Shown here: positions 55,070-64,000 of the stretch, piece by piece
How positions within the stretch are numbered: the first letter of the stretch is position 1
Layout: the number at the start of each line of letters is the position of its first letter
Source of the DNA: Ryuthela nishihirai
Lineage: Eukaryota > Arthropoda > Arachnida > Araneae > Heptathelidae
Direction of reading: 5' to 3'
Length of the DNA: 64,000 bases
Assembly (NCBI GenBank): GCA_038380435.1
Contig: JAWZYU010000777.1
Coordinates: forward strand, 1-64,000
The notes under the pieces: model-generated
Database searches by the model: none
What the model was told of the DNA's origin: nothing
What the model saw: the letters and a program-made list of their open reading frames with translations, nothing else
Program-made: the position numbers and the translations under genes

Positions 55070-55502
55070 TTTGGCACAGATCTTTTGGAACTTTAAACGT
55101 TGATGATCAACTGCCAATCAATACACTACCATCTAAACTTATTACTTGAACAGTGATATATGGCTTTTCCTCAATAAATTTACGAACATAGCGATGGTTC
55201 TCTCTTTCACGACCTCCTCTGGTCTTTCTGCACAGTGGAAGTGTTTAAAGTTCCGCCATCCTACTCTGAAATTTGTGCATCCTTCCTGTAACAGTGTCAT
55301 ATGAATGGGCATGATCACCATACACTTGTGATAAACTGGCATGAATTTTTTCTGCATGGACTCCAAGCTGCATCCTTGTGAAAATGTGAAATCTTTCCTC
55401 ATCTTTAGTAGGCTCCATAACAACAAAGCACAGATTTCGCAGACCGAACTTTGCACGCCACAGTAAAGAGAGAAATGATGATATGGTCTTTGTTTTTAAC
55501 AT
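55070..55502 (-). pseudogene. Mariner transposase, N-terminal half
   Basis: From 55,502, one frame reads KFGLRNLCFVVMEPTKDEER, FHIFTRMQLGVHAEKIHASL and YGDHAHSYDTVTGRMHKFQS. A shifted frame continues VGWRNFKHFHCAERPEEVVK. After another stop, KWVPHKLTEEQKRATVDSC follows. These are the paired helix-turn-helix and the WVPHxL linker of mariner transposases. The catalytic half lies downstream of 55,000 and is heavily decayed. Confidence 0.83.
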
Positions 55503-55611
55503 GTAATGATAAGTTTAGACAAACTTTCAAACAAGTCATAGCTCATTAACTTCAGAGAACATAGTGCAAATCTATAAACACACATCAAGAACTTTTTGAA
55601 CATACTGCGTA

Positions 55612-57367
55612 AAACTGAGCTTTTCTTCTGTATCCTCTCTTCCTTCCCTGCCTACAATGATTCCCAAGAGAAAAACAGAAGACCATATCAAGGAGAATGC
55701 CCTTTAGTGGCCTCTCAATATTTTTAAACCTTTAGAAAAAATGTTAGTCAAAAACATTTCTCTTTCCAGCATATTACAACAAACCTCGTTTGGGTACCTT
55801 CCTGCACCCATTGTTGCAACATATCATAAAAAGAAAAAAGAAAAAAAGGTTATATATATATATGAAAATACTTCTTTACTTTGTATTAGATTATATTTTT
55901 GTTTATATTTACCTTTTTATTATTTTCTGCCTTTGCTTTATTTTCCATACTGGTACAGAAACTTGCTGTTGAGATGGTTTCCTTTTATAACATTTATTCC
56001 AGTTGCTCTTTTTACTCGCAATACTATTTTCTCCATTAACAGACAAAGACTCAAGATCTTCTATTACTTTAAATGCTGAATAAAATCGAAGAGGAAATTG
56101 TCTGCTTTTGATAACAGCATGCTATATGAAATTTTAAAAAATAATTTGAGTTATACTCCAAAAATAAATATCATTTCAAATTATCCCTTCACAATTTACA
56201 AATGCAATGAATCTTAGTCATATTACTAGTATCATAAATGACTAGGACGACATGTCATCAGGGGTGAGAGGAGCCAGGCCCCACTCACATTTCTCTAACA
56301 TATGCTAAAAATATTACACAAAAAATCAGAATTAATAATAACAATCAAACTTCAGATGAATACTTGTTTCGAATTACCTTATCAGTTTTATTTCCATCCA
56401 AAACACATTTAAAATGCATTAAAAACATTTATTAAAGCAATGAACTTTAAACTGTCATGAGTAGCATTCAGGGATATTAATGGGTGAGCTCCAAGGCACC
56501 CAAAAATACCCAAAATACAAGTGGCAATCATTTGCCACACATTGTAACCAGTCATAAATGTAGGCCGGTATGCGCCCCTAAGCCATTTTTCAGTAGTGGC
56601 ACAGTTAATGAATTCTTTTACAGCCAATGCTCTTTCAATCAAGCAGTTGATTTCATCTTTCATTTGTCACCCCGTTTTCCCAGTTCTCCCTCTGTTCGCA
56701 ATTGAGACCGAATCCACACAGCTATAGTGAATATGAACATGCATCGTCTTCCTTATGGAAACAATAAAAAAGAAACACACAAAAGAGCAAGATGAAAAAA
56801 GGTGGATTCCTTTTCTTTCGTACTGGAAAAATTAAATTTTTTATCTGTGTTTCTCGATTTTTGGGCACTACTTACTGTGCGACACAGAGGAGATGAACCA
56901 ATTTAATCTTTCTGAATGGCTTGGAGTAGGGGGAGCTGTAACGATCACTCCATCTATGGTAGGAAATATTTACTATGAATTTTAAACATTAGGCTGTTCT
57001 CCCTAGCCATTCAAAAAAGAAACTGTTTTTTTTCACCATCTTTTAAACTTCTGATGGTTCTAAACAGATATGTACTCAGAATACACACACAGAGAGAGAA
57101 GGCACACTCCAAAATTCTACGATGGAAAAATATTCGAAAGATTAAGGTTTCTAGGAAATGAATTTTGGAGAATATTAATTTGCTTTCAACAATTACTTTT
57201 TAAGAATTTTACTTACATCTAATTAAAAACGTTAAGAAATGTAAATAAATATATTTATTTATTTTGAGAATTTTATTTGAAGATTAGTAAAAAGTATTAC
57301 ATCTATTTGGAATTTTTACTTTATCCCTTCCTGTCACCCACCAAAAGTTGAGCTTTGGGGGGAGGGG
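55612..57367. other. AT-rich interval; one unassigned minus-strand ORF
   Basis: No recognised gene. A CAGGGGTGAGAGGAGCCAGG sequence near 56,258 looks like the end of a DNA transposon but has no partner here. The frame at 56,409-56,663 is listed separately. Confidence 0.4.
56409..56663 (-). CDS. Hypothetical ORF of 84 codons, unrecognised
   Basis: The ATG at 56,663 opens MKDEINCLIERALAVKEFIN, CATTEKWLRGAYRPTFMTGY, then a hydrophobic central part (VWQMIATCILGIFGCLGAH) and a stop at 56,409. Composition looks more protein-like than the surrounding frames, and AATAAA-like sequences follow the stop. I recognise no family, no splice borders fit the host gene, and no second copy is present. It may be a retroposed transcript end, a transposon scrap or chance. 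Confidence 0.25.
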   Translation of the reverse strand: MKDEINCLIERALAVKEFINCATTEKWLRGAYRPTFMTGYNVWQMIATCILGIFGCLGAHPLISLNATHDSLKFIALINVFNAF

Positions 57368-58650
57368 AAGATTAATGCCATTTTACCTGGAAAGATTAAT
57401 GCCATTTTATTGAATTTTGGATTGTTTTACCTCTGAGCGGCACTTTTTTGCACACAATGGGCTAAATGGCCAGATCACAAGGATCCAAAGGCTCAGAAAA
57501 GGTTGGGGGAGGGGACCCACTGGAACAGCTATTAGGAGACAAATGGTAGCCTCCTGTCAAGGCCATCCAGTGTGTTCTTTAACGTGCACAGGGTATGGCT
57601 CTCCAGCACATGGGTGCCACAGCTTAACATTCCATCTAATGGACGGCGGAGTTTCCAAGCCCATCGGTGAACCTATTGACCATGGGTAGGGTGGGGAGCC
57701 ATTTTATTGAAACACAGGCACCGAGAGGTGCGATTGATTACATTATCAAAAAAAATATGGAAAACTACCACTCTACCTACCCATTAAAGTGGTATAATTA
57801 GTATGATGAACCACCCCGTGCAGCAATGCATTCATGAACAAGGTGGGGAAGGCTATCGAACAGCTCTATAATGTATTCTTGAGGGATAGAATGACAAATA
57901 GTGCAAAGTTGCTCTTCCATTTCAGCGACAATAGTTGGCGCAGATCTTGGGTGTTGTTGGAACTGTCGGTCCATCATGTCCCAGATGTATTTAGTAGGTG
58001 ATAGGTCCAGTGAGGGTACTGACCATGGTAGTACCTGAATGTTTTGCTCGTGTAGATATTGCAGAAATGACGGCGAACACGTTGTCTACCATCGTGCTGA
58101 CCAAGACAAAAATGAGATTCGTCACTAAACACCATGGTACTCCACTCTTGTTCATTCCAGTTCTGTCTGAGGGTACACCTCTGCTTGACGAAAACAAGAT
58201 GTGTTTGCATGTGGGCAGATGTGAGGGGCAAATGCAGTGCTGGACGATAGGCTTAGAGAAGTTGCTTCGTGGTCGTACATTTTCTTCCTGATCCTTGTCA
58301 GCATGTGCTGGATCCTTCTTGAACTCACAGCCCATATGTGTACAATTATGGTCAACTTTGTTAGCCACATCTCTGTACGACAAACCAGCTTCTTTAAGGT
58401 TGATGATTCTTCCACACTCAAAGTCTGTTAACTGTTGGAACGACTGTAGATGTCCGTATAAGGGCATCTTTAGCAATTTAGAACAATTTACACAACGTTT
58501 TGTCAACCAGGGAACTTCAGTTGCCTTTATCTGTTTGGATTCCTCTGCACCTGTAACGTCAGCTCGTGTCTGTCCAATAGTTTCGATCGTCCTGCAAACC
58601 TAATCATTTCCATGCATTTCCATATACTACCACCTCCCTAATTTTGTCAC
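57368..58650 (-). mobile_element. Tc1-like transposon (alpha family), internally deleted, with SINE1 inside
   Basis: The minus strand begins near 58,650 (CAACACTTTGAAGAAGTTAC) and ends near 57,368. It encodes MPLYGHLQSFQQLTDFECGR and IINLKEAGLSYRDVANKVDH, then CPSHLPTCKHI, TMVFSDESHFCLGQHDGRQR (first catalytic Asp) and, after a deletion, CNIYTSKTFRYYHGQYPH. Compared with 60,957-62,353, the second helix-turn-helix and the middle catalytic region are deleted. A SINE1 (57,415-57,697) lies in its 3' end. Confidence 0.87.
57415..57697 (-). mobile_element. tRNA-derived SINE1, head-truncated
   Basis: A 14-bp perfect duplication, GCCATTTTATTGAA, flanks it at 57,401-57,414 and 57,698-57,711. Core and 3' part are present; the tRNA-like head is missing. 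It dates after the Tc1 insertion. Confidence 0.92.
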
Positions 58651-58884
58651 ATTGCGTAACTTCTTCAAAGTGTTGCATTTTTCATTTCCTGCTGTGTATT
58701 ATACTTACTTACACTCGTATTTCATGCCCCTTACATTTTCCCAGCTCGATTGTGTTTCTTGCTCCATCCCAGCTGCATTTTTTTTTTCTAGATCCAGACA
58801 TGCCTCTGTAAGATTACTTCAGTATAGATTAGTCTATGCATGATTTTCTACACATAGCTATGATTTGAAGCATGTTATAAAACA

Positions 58885-59020
58885 TAAAATTACTCCTCAA
58901 GCAGCTGCTTCCCATAGAAAGAGCCTATCAGTTTATACACCAGAGTAGAAGGTCTGTGAGGATGGCAGGATCCAAGTCCCTTTGATCAGTAGCCAACCAC
59001 ACCACTCGGCTAGCATGCCA
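58885..59020 (-). mobile_element. tRNA-derived SINE2, internally deleted copy
   Basis: It shares CTCAAGCAGCTGCTT, GAAGGTCTGTGAGGATGGCA and GATCAGTAGCCAA with 39,413-39,620, but the part containing the B box is deleted. Confidence 0.78.
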
Positions 59021-60956
59021 TACTGGTAAGAAAATCTACTTTCTCCACTGCTTGCTACTTAAGACGTGGTTTGGGTCAATTCTGAAGCTGCCCACAACTT
59101 TAACACATATCACTGATTACAGTGCCATCTTTAGGTGATATTTAAAAACTTACCATCAACCTTCACTATGAGATATCACATAAGGTTTACCACTAATAAT
59201 GGATAGTTATCGTTACTTGAGTAAATTTTATTTTGCATATTTTAGAGAATCAGTTTAGTTTACGTAAGGTGTATTATACATATATACTTTTTTTGATTAA
59301 CATGTTGTTACTTTAGGGAATGAATTACTCTGCAGCCAAAAGTTTAAGGTTGATTTGTAATAACAACAACGCAGTGTGAAAGCAGTCACCACAAATATAA
59401 ATTTTAAACAAGAGCTATCTAAAGCTATATACATAGTATATTAATGTAGCTTTTTTTATGTAATCATTTTATAGCATTATGTGTAGTTTAAATGAACACC
59501 AAAAAATTAGTATTTGGAAAATTACATATGTATTAACATTTCAGGCAACAGATATAAATAAAAACCTCATGTTGACTGCTTATTATTTCGTTGTTGTGAA
59601 GGGGAAAATGACGCTACAATTGGTGACTACAAATACTGGTTGTTGATGAAAATCTGATGTACAGCAAACAGTAATGTTTATAAATGTGATAGAAATTTTA
59701 AGGGTCAAATGTTTTAATCTCTTTTCAGTAATTGCAGCGATATGAAAAGATGCAGTAAATTTAAATCATTATTTAAAAAACATTTCAGCAATTACCTTGT
59801 TTTGTGCTTGATTTGTGCTTCACGTGTCCCTAGGCATAAGAAGCTGTGTTGCTTTTTAAATTTTCTTAACAAAATATTTAAATTTTTCCATTCAGTCACG
59901 AAGAAAAGTATATATAATAGAAATGGATGCATAAATTTTAATGAGAAATACGAGTAGTAATTTTTTTTTACCAAATATGGCAAACACTAATGTAAAAAAT
60001 TAATATTATGTATAGTATACAATTTATAATATTCAGTTTGCAATGCATTTTAAAATAAAATTATTCACTTTCAAATTTAAACACTTTTTGTCCTCACTTT
60101 TTCTTGCTCTAGTAATGGACAAATTCCTCTAAATTATCAATGCACTACTACATTTACATGTTTTGTGAATGGGAAACTGCATTTTAAGTTCCCTCAAATT
60201 TTAAAATAAGACTTTAGTAGCAAAATATTATGGGAATGCCTTTTAAAACATTTCCCCAAGTCTCGTTTTTGAGCAGCATTTGTATACTATTTAGAGTTTT
60301 ACAAGATGAAACATTTAATAGCAGTGTTGCTTAATTATAAGAATTTACATCAAATATTATATATCATTCACTGAAATAAATTCTGATTCTACAAAAAAGT
60401 TCTTTCAGCAGTTGCAGAGGAAATGTCCCTGGAAATCATCAATGAACTGGCATCTGAATACGTACCACACATGAGTGCGATCAAAAACTTATTTCCCAGG
60501 AGGGAAATAAGTTTTTTATCTATATAATGAATATATGAGAAATAAATTTTTGAAGGAGGGGGGGGGGGGGGGCTAGCGCAGCAAATTATATTTTTTTTCA
60601 CATGGGTTAGGGTGTATGGATTATCCTGAAATAGGGAGTATCACCTCCAGGGGGAAATGTTTCGAAAATAAGAAATACCCAATTTAAAGATATTTTCACA
60701 GCTGACTGTCTTCTCAGAGTGGTCATGAGATTATAAAAAAAAACAATTGGCCATCCCGCAACGAAAAATTATTCAAATAGCTTGAACTTTTGCCTTCCCG
60801 TTATTTTCTTCTTCTTTTTTTGGGGGGGGAGGGGGGGGGCATTTCTTAAGTTTGTTATTATTAACTAGAAGAAAGAATATTGCCTCTGATGAATTTCAGA
60901 ATATCGTTTTCAATGAGAATGAAGTTTTCCTTTAACTACTATGCTACAGGAAATAA
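59021..60956. other. AT-rich interval with hairpin and G tracts, no gene
   Basis: No element or gene was supported. It holds a hairpin (60,483-60,516) and two long G tracts (about 60,556-60,572 and 60,822-60,839). A plus-strand open stretch near 60,395-60,525 (AEEMSLEIINELASEYVPHM) looks mildly protein-like but is unplaced. Confidence 0.4.
60483..60516. repeat. Perfect 15-bp inverted repeat with 4-base loop
   Basis: AAAAACTTATTTCCC and its exact reverse complement are separated by AGGA. Confidence 0.93.
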
Positions 60957-62353
60957 AAAATGCAAAACTTGCAAGATGTTATGCAAATTGACAAAATTTA
61001 GGGAGGCAGTGAATTACGGAAATGCATAGAAATGATTAGGTTTGCAGGATGATCGAAACTATTGGACAGAAGCGAGCTGACATCACAGGTGCAGAGGAAT
61101 CCAAACACAGATAAAAGCAACCAAAGCTCCCTGGTTGACAAAACGTTGTATAAATTGTTCTAAACCACTAAAGATGCCCTTATGCAGATGTCTACAGTCA
61201 TTCCAATCGTTAACAGACTTTGAGCGTGGAAGAATCATCAGATTAGAAAAGGTGGGGTGTCATACAGAGAAAAGGCCAACAAAGCTGACCATAATTCCAG
61301 CACCATCGTACACATATGGCACCAGTGGGTTCAAGAATTCAGCACATACCGACAAGGATCAGGACGACGATGTATGACTACGGAGCAACAGGAAGCCATT
61401 TGCGATGCATGGCATTGCGTGACAGGTTCTTGACTACAACGCAACTGCAAAGGGACTGGCAACAGGTAACACATCGAATACCTACCAGGCAGATGGTAAA
61501 CAACAGACTTTTACAATTTTCATTGTGAGCCTATCGTCCGGCACTGTGTTTGCCCTCACATCTGCCCATGTGCAAGCACGTCTTCAGTAGTGTCACCTCA
61601 TACAGAACTGGAATGAACAAGAGTGGAGTACCATGGTGTTTAATGACGAATCTCGTTTTTGCCTTGATCAGCATGACAGTAGACAACATGTTCACCGTCA
61701 TCCAGGGGAAAGGAACGCCACCCAGTGTGTGCAATATTGTCACACAGTTCCAGCACCTGGTGTCTTAGAGTGGGGTGCCATTGGTCAGACATCTGTCAGA
61801 ACTGGTCATCATAAGGGGATCTCTAACTGCCCAAGGATATGTTGCCAACATTTTGCAACCAGTGGCTGTCCCATTTGTTCAGCAGCATGGAACCTTTTAC
61901 CAGCAAGATAACACCCATCCCCACACAGCCCACATTAGTCTGCAACATCTACACGAGCAAAACATTCAAGTACTACCATGGTCAGTACGCTCGCTGGACC
62001 TTTCACCTATTGAACACATCTGGAACATGATGGGCCGACAGCTCCAACACCCAAGAGATGCGCCAACCACTGTCACTGAAATGGAAGAGCAACTTTGACC
62101 TATTTGTCGTTCTATCCCTCAAGAATACATTATAGAGCTGTTCGATAGCCTTCCCCACCTTGTTCATGAATGCATTGCTGCACGGGGTGGTTCATCATAC
62201 TAATTATACCACTTTACTGGGTAGGTACTGGTAGTTTACTGGTAGTTTTCCTTTTTTTTTTTTTGATAATGTAATCAATTGCACATCTCATTGTATGCTA
62301 ACAGCTGCACTGTTTCAATAAAAAATGGCATTAATCCCTCCAAGTATTGAATT
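60957..62353 (+). mobile_element. Tc1-like transposon (alpha family), full length
   Basis: The 1.4-kb element has imperfect terminal inverted repeats: CAAAACTTGCAAGATGTTAT at the left (about 60,962) and CAATACTTGGAGGGATTAAT as reverse complement at the right (about 62,350). It encodes a transposase broken by several frameshifts. The 3' region is shared with 57,368-58,650 and 54,745-54,880. TA flanks are not clear. Confidence 0.85.
61174..62098 (+). pseudogene. Tc1-like transposase, three frames
   Basis: The ATG at 61,174 opens MPLCRCLQSFQSLTDFERGR and IIRLEKVG, the first helix-turn-helix. Further on: RDRFLTTTQLQRDWQ and TRQMVNNRLLQ (second helix-turn-helix), TMVFNDESRFCLDQHDSRQH (first catalytic Asp as NDE), LSELVIIRGSLTAQGYVANI, QQHGTFYQQDNTHPHTAHIS (second Asp in QQDN), VLPWSVRSLDLSPIEHIWNM (third acid, Glu in IEH) and a stop at 62,098. 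All three catalytic acids are visible; frameshifts near 61,250, 61,560 and 61,770 make it inactive. The expected length is about 300-340 residues. Confidence 0.87.
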
Positions 62354-62729
62354 TTTTTTCCTCTAGTGTATTTCATTCCTTAATAGTTTTAATTTGAGCT
62401 AGTGACTGATGGGAAAAAATGCAAATAATATTTTATTAGTAATTAATACAACATAAAAGTATTCGCATTTTAATTCTTGAATTTGAAAGTTGCATTTCCA
62501 ACACTTCTCTCAGAAAAGAGGGAAAATTATTGCTGTCAGTGGAATAACTTAAAAAATTGCCAGTGGAATCTCAAATTGCAATTATATACATATTATTTGT
62601 AAAACTCATTAACAGCTATGCCGTTTCCATATTTAGTGATATCTAAAGATATGTTAAAACTATCTAATCATTTGAAAAATGCGATTTATATTTCCTTAAT
62701 ACCAATCCAATTAAAAAAGTTTTCTAATC

Positions 62730-63580
62730 AATTTCACTGTTTCCAATGGAACTTCATGGCGTTCATATTCCACCACCCAAATTTCTATCATTAATACATC
62801 GTTGCAATATTCGTTTGAAATTTTCAAAAATTTTCACCATTACAGAGCGCAATTCTAGTTTTCAAAAGATTCGCAAGTGCGAATCTTTTGATCGACATTT
62901 TATCAATTCCTATCTAACCGAAAAAGATAATTTTTCATTGATCTCTAAATAACATTTAATTCTGTTTAAAAGAATTTTATTTTCACACCCCTTTGTCTAA
63001 AGCGCCAAATCATTGTTGGCAATGATAATTCTGTGACCTTTACATTGCACCACCAAAATCTCAAATTTCTAGCATAAATACAGCTTTTGCAATACTCATT
63101 GGAAATCATGGGAATTTTCTAATTTTGACCACCGTTAGAGGATGCAATTAAAATTTTTGGAAGATTGCAATAATTACGTCCCCTAGTGGTGGAAATTTAA
63201 AAAATTCCAAACGATGTATTTATGTTAAAAATTTGAAATTTTGGTGGTCGAAAGTGAAAGGTCACAAACTTTCCATTGCCAACAATGATTTGATCCCTTA
63301 AACCCAGAGGGAGTGAGAAAACACACTTTTTTTAGAAACCATACCTAGAGATAAATAAAAAATACTTTTTTTGGGTTAGATAGGAATTGGTAAAATGTTA
63401 TAGTTCGCTCTTTCGGAATCTCCAAAAGCTATAATTGCACCCCCTTTTGGTGAAAAAATTGAAAATTCCAAAATTTCAAAGAAATATTGCAGAGATGCAT
63501 TAATGGAAGAAATTTTGGTGGTGGAATATGAATGTCATGATGAATTTCCATTGGAAACAATGAAATGATAATTAGAAAAC
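62730..63580. repeat. R290 repeat units in inverted (head-to-head) arrangement
   Basis: 62,740-63,163 carries the unit in minus orientation (about one and a half units); 63,164-63,580 carries it in plus orientation. The junction is near 63,164-63,176, beside the CCCTAGTGGTGG step. Landmarks are as at 33,184-33,750. A separate short fold-back (TCGCAAGTGCGA) is at about 62,870-62,881. Confidence 0.65.
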
Positions 63581-64000
63581 TCTAGTTGAATTGGTACTAA
63601 TGAAATATAATAATTTGCATTTTTTAAATACTTAGCTAGTTTTAATATATTGTTGCGACAGATGAATGATCAGTAATGAAACTCGCATATGCTTCAGTGT
63701 GAGAATTACGTCACTAACCACTTCTTAACTTTAAAAAAGGAACAAGAGAGCTGTAATTGGGAAGAATTAGTGTAAAGGAAAAAGTACTTAGTCTGTGCAT
63801 GATAGTTTAAAGAAGAAATGCTTATATATTTGGTGTGTGCGTGAGAAATAAAGACTATTAATATGAATCTTGTTAGTAAACTAGAAAAAAAAAAGGAAGA
63901 ATTCATCGTCTTAAAACAATTGGTTCTGAGAGACCAGTATATTTAGCTGTAGTTTCGGAGGATGAGTCTAATCCTAGAAGAAAGTCATTTGATATATACA
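63581..64000. other. AT-rich interval, nothing recognised
   Basis: No gene, RNA or element end could be supported up to the window edge. Confidence 0.4.

Larger units (their letters stand above)
54186..55611 (-). mobile_element. Mariner transposon with TIRs and TA duplication
   Basis: TA at 54,186-54,187 and 55,610-55,611 bounds inverted repeats of about 30 bp sharing TGTTCAAAAAGTTCTTGA. Minus-strand translation gives a mariner transposase: MQLGVHAEKIHASLSQVYGD (helix-turn-helix, 55,370-55,310), WRNFKHFHCAERPEE (55,260), CAKWVPHKLTEEQKRAT (55,080), then decayed catalytic parts. A fragment of another transposon (54,745-54,880) is nested inside. Frameshifts and stops make it inactive. Confidence 0.9.

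Noticed and set aside
56250..56290. hAT transposon end (CAGGGGTGAGAG...)
   Set aside because: No inverted partner or 8-bp duplication was found in the window.
1..64000. CRISPR array, prokaryotic operon or phage content
   Set aside because: No regularly spaced repeats, ribosome binding sites or bacterial genes; the window is clearly eukaryotic.

Overview
This is an AT-rich eukaryotic window built almost entirely from nested, decayed transposable elements. Read on the minus strand it also carries two short, clean, spliced exons of a host gene. The mix of element families (an RTE-like LINE with a CFDP2-type endonuclease, an I/Jockey-type LINE with RNase H, several Tc1/mariner-superfamily families, tRNA-derived SINEs, a Penelope-type fragment) points to an invertebrate metazoan, most likely an arthropod. 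I cannot name the species.

Host gene: the exons at 36,456-36,630 and 11,687-11,842 (minus strand) have proper AG/GT borders and compatible phase. Joined, they read as the TROVE/vWA-junction part of a telomerase-protein-1 (TEP1)-like protein. The 24.6-kb interval between them would be a single intron filled with transposons. No further exon was found in the window.

Layout. 1-4,643: fragments of one RTE-like LINE family in both orientations, with an internally deleted long-TIR DNA transposon (2,549-3,295) and a tRNA-SINE (3,326-3,656) nested inside. 4,644-5,998: AT-rich, containing a perfect 46-bp palindrome. 6,000-9,826: a Tc1/mariner-superfamily transposon split by a LINE. 10,930-11,530: another Tc1-like remnant. 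12,072-18,606: two head-to-tail LINE copies, the first nearly full length. 18,686-25,302: a Tc1-like remnant interrupted by a 5.8-kb I-like LINE (copy A). 26,370-27,238: mariner remnant and SINE. 28,051-33,050: a LINE ending in a 308-bp fold-back, itself holding two insertions. 33,060-34,930: a 290-bp tandem repeat and a decayed gene of an arthropod repetitive family. 37,375-41,760: SINE, Tc1 fragments, and a LINE holding a second SINE and a Penelope-type GIY-YIG element with inverted terminal repeats. 42,100-50,860: LINE, I-like LINE copy B, SINEs and a Tc1 fragment. 51,180-55,611: LINE pieces and a mariner with a TA duplication. 57,368-62,353: two copies of a third Tc1 family. 62,730-63,580: inverted 290-bp repeat units.

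No element appears to have an intact reading frame, so none looks autonomous. The elements are related mainly by insertion order, which target-site duplications make readable at several sites. The most unusual items are the Penelope-like fragment between 157-bp inverted repeats, the near-perfect 308-bp LINE palindrome, the 46-bp perfect palindrome, the many LINE copies that keep their 5' end but lack their 3' end, and a dispersed 290-bp repeat family that I do not recognise.
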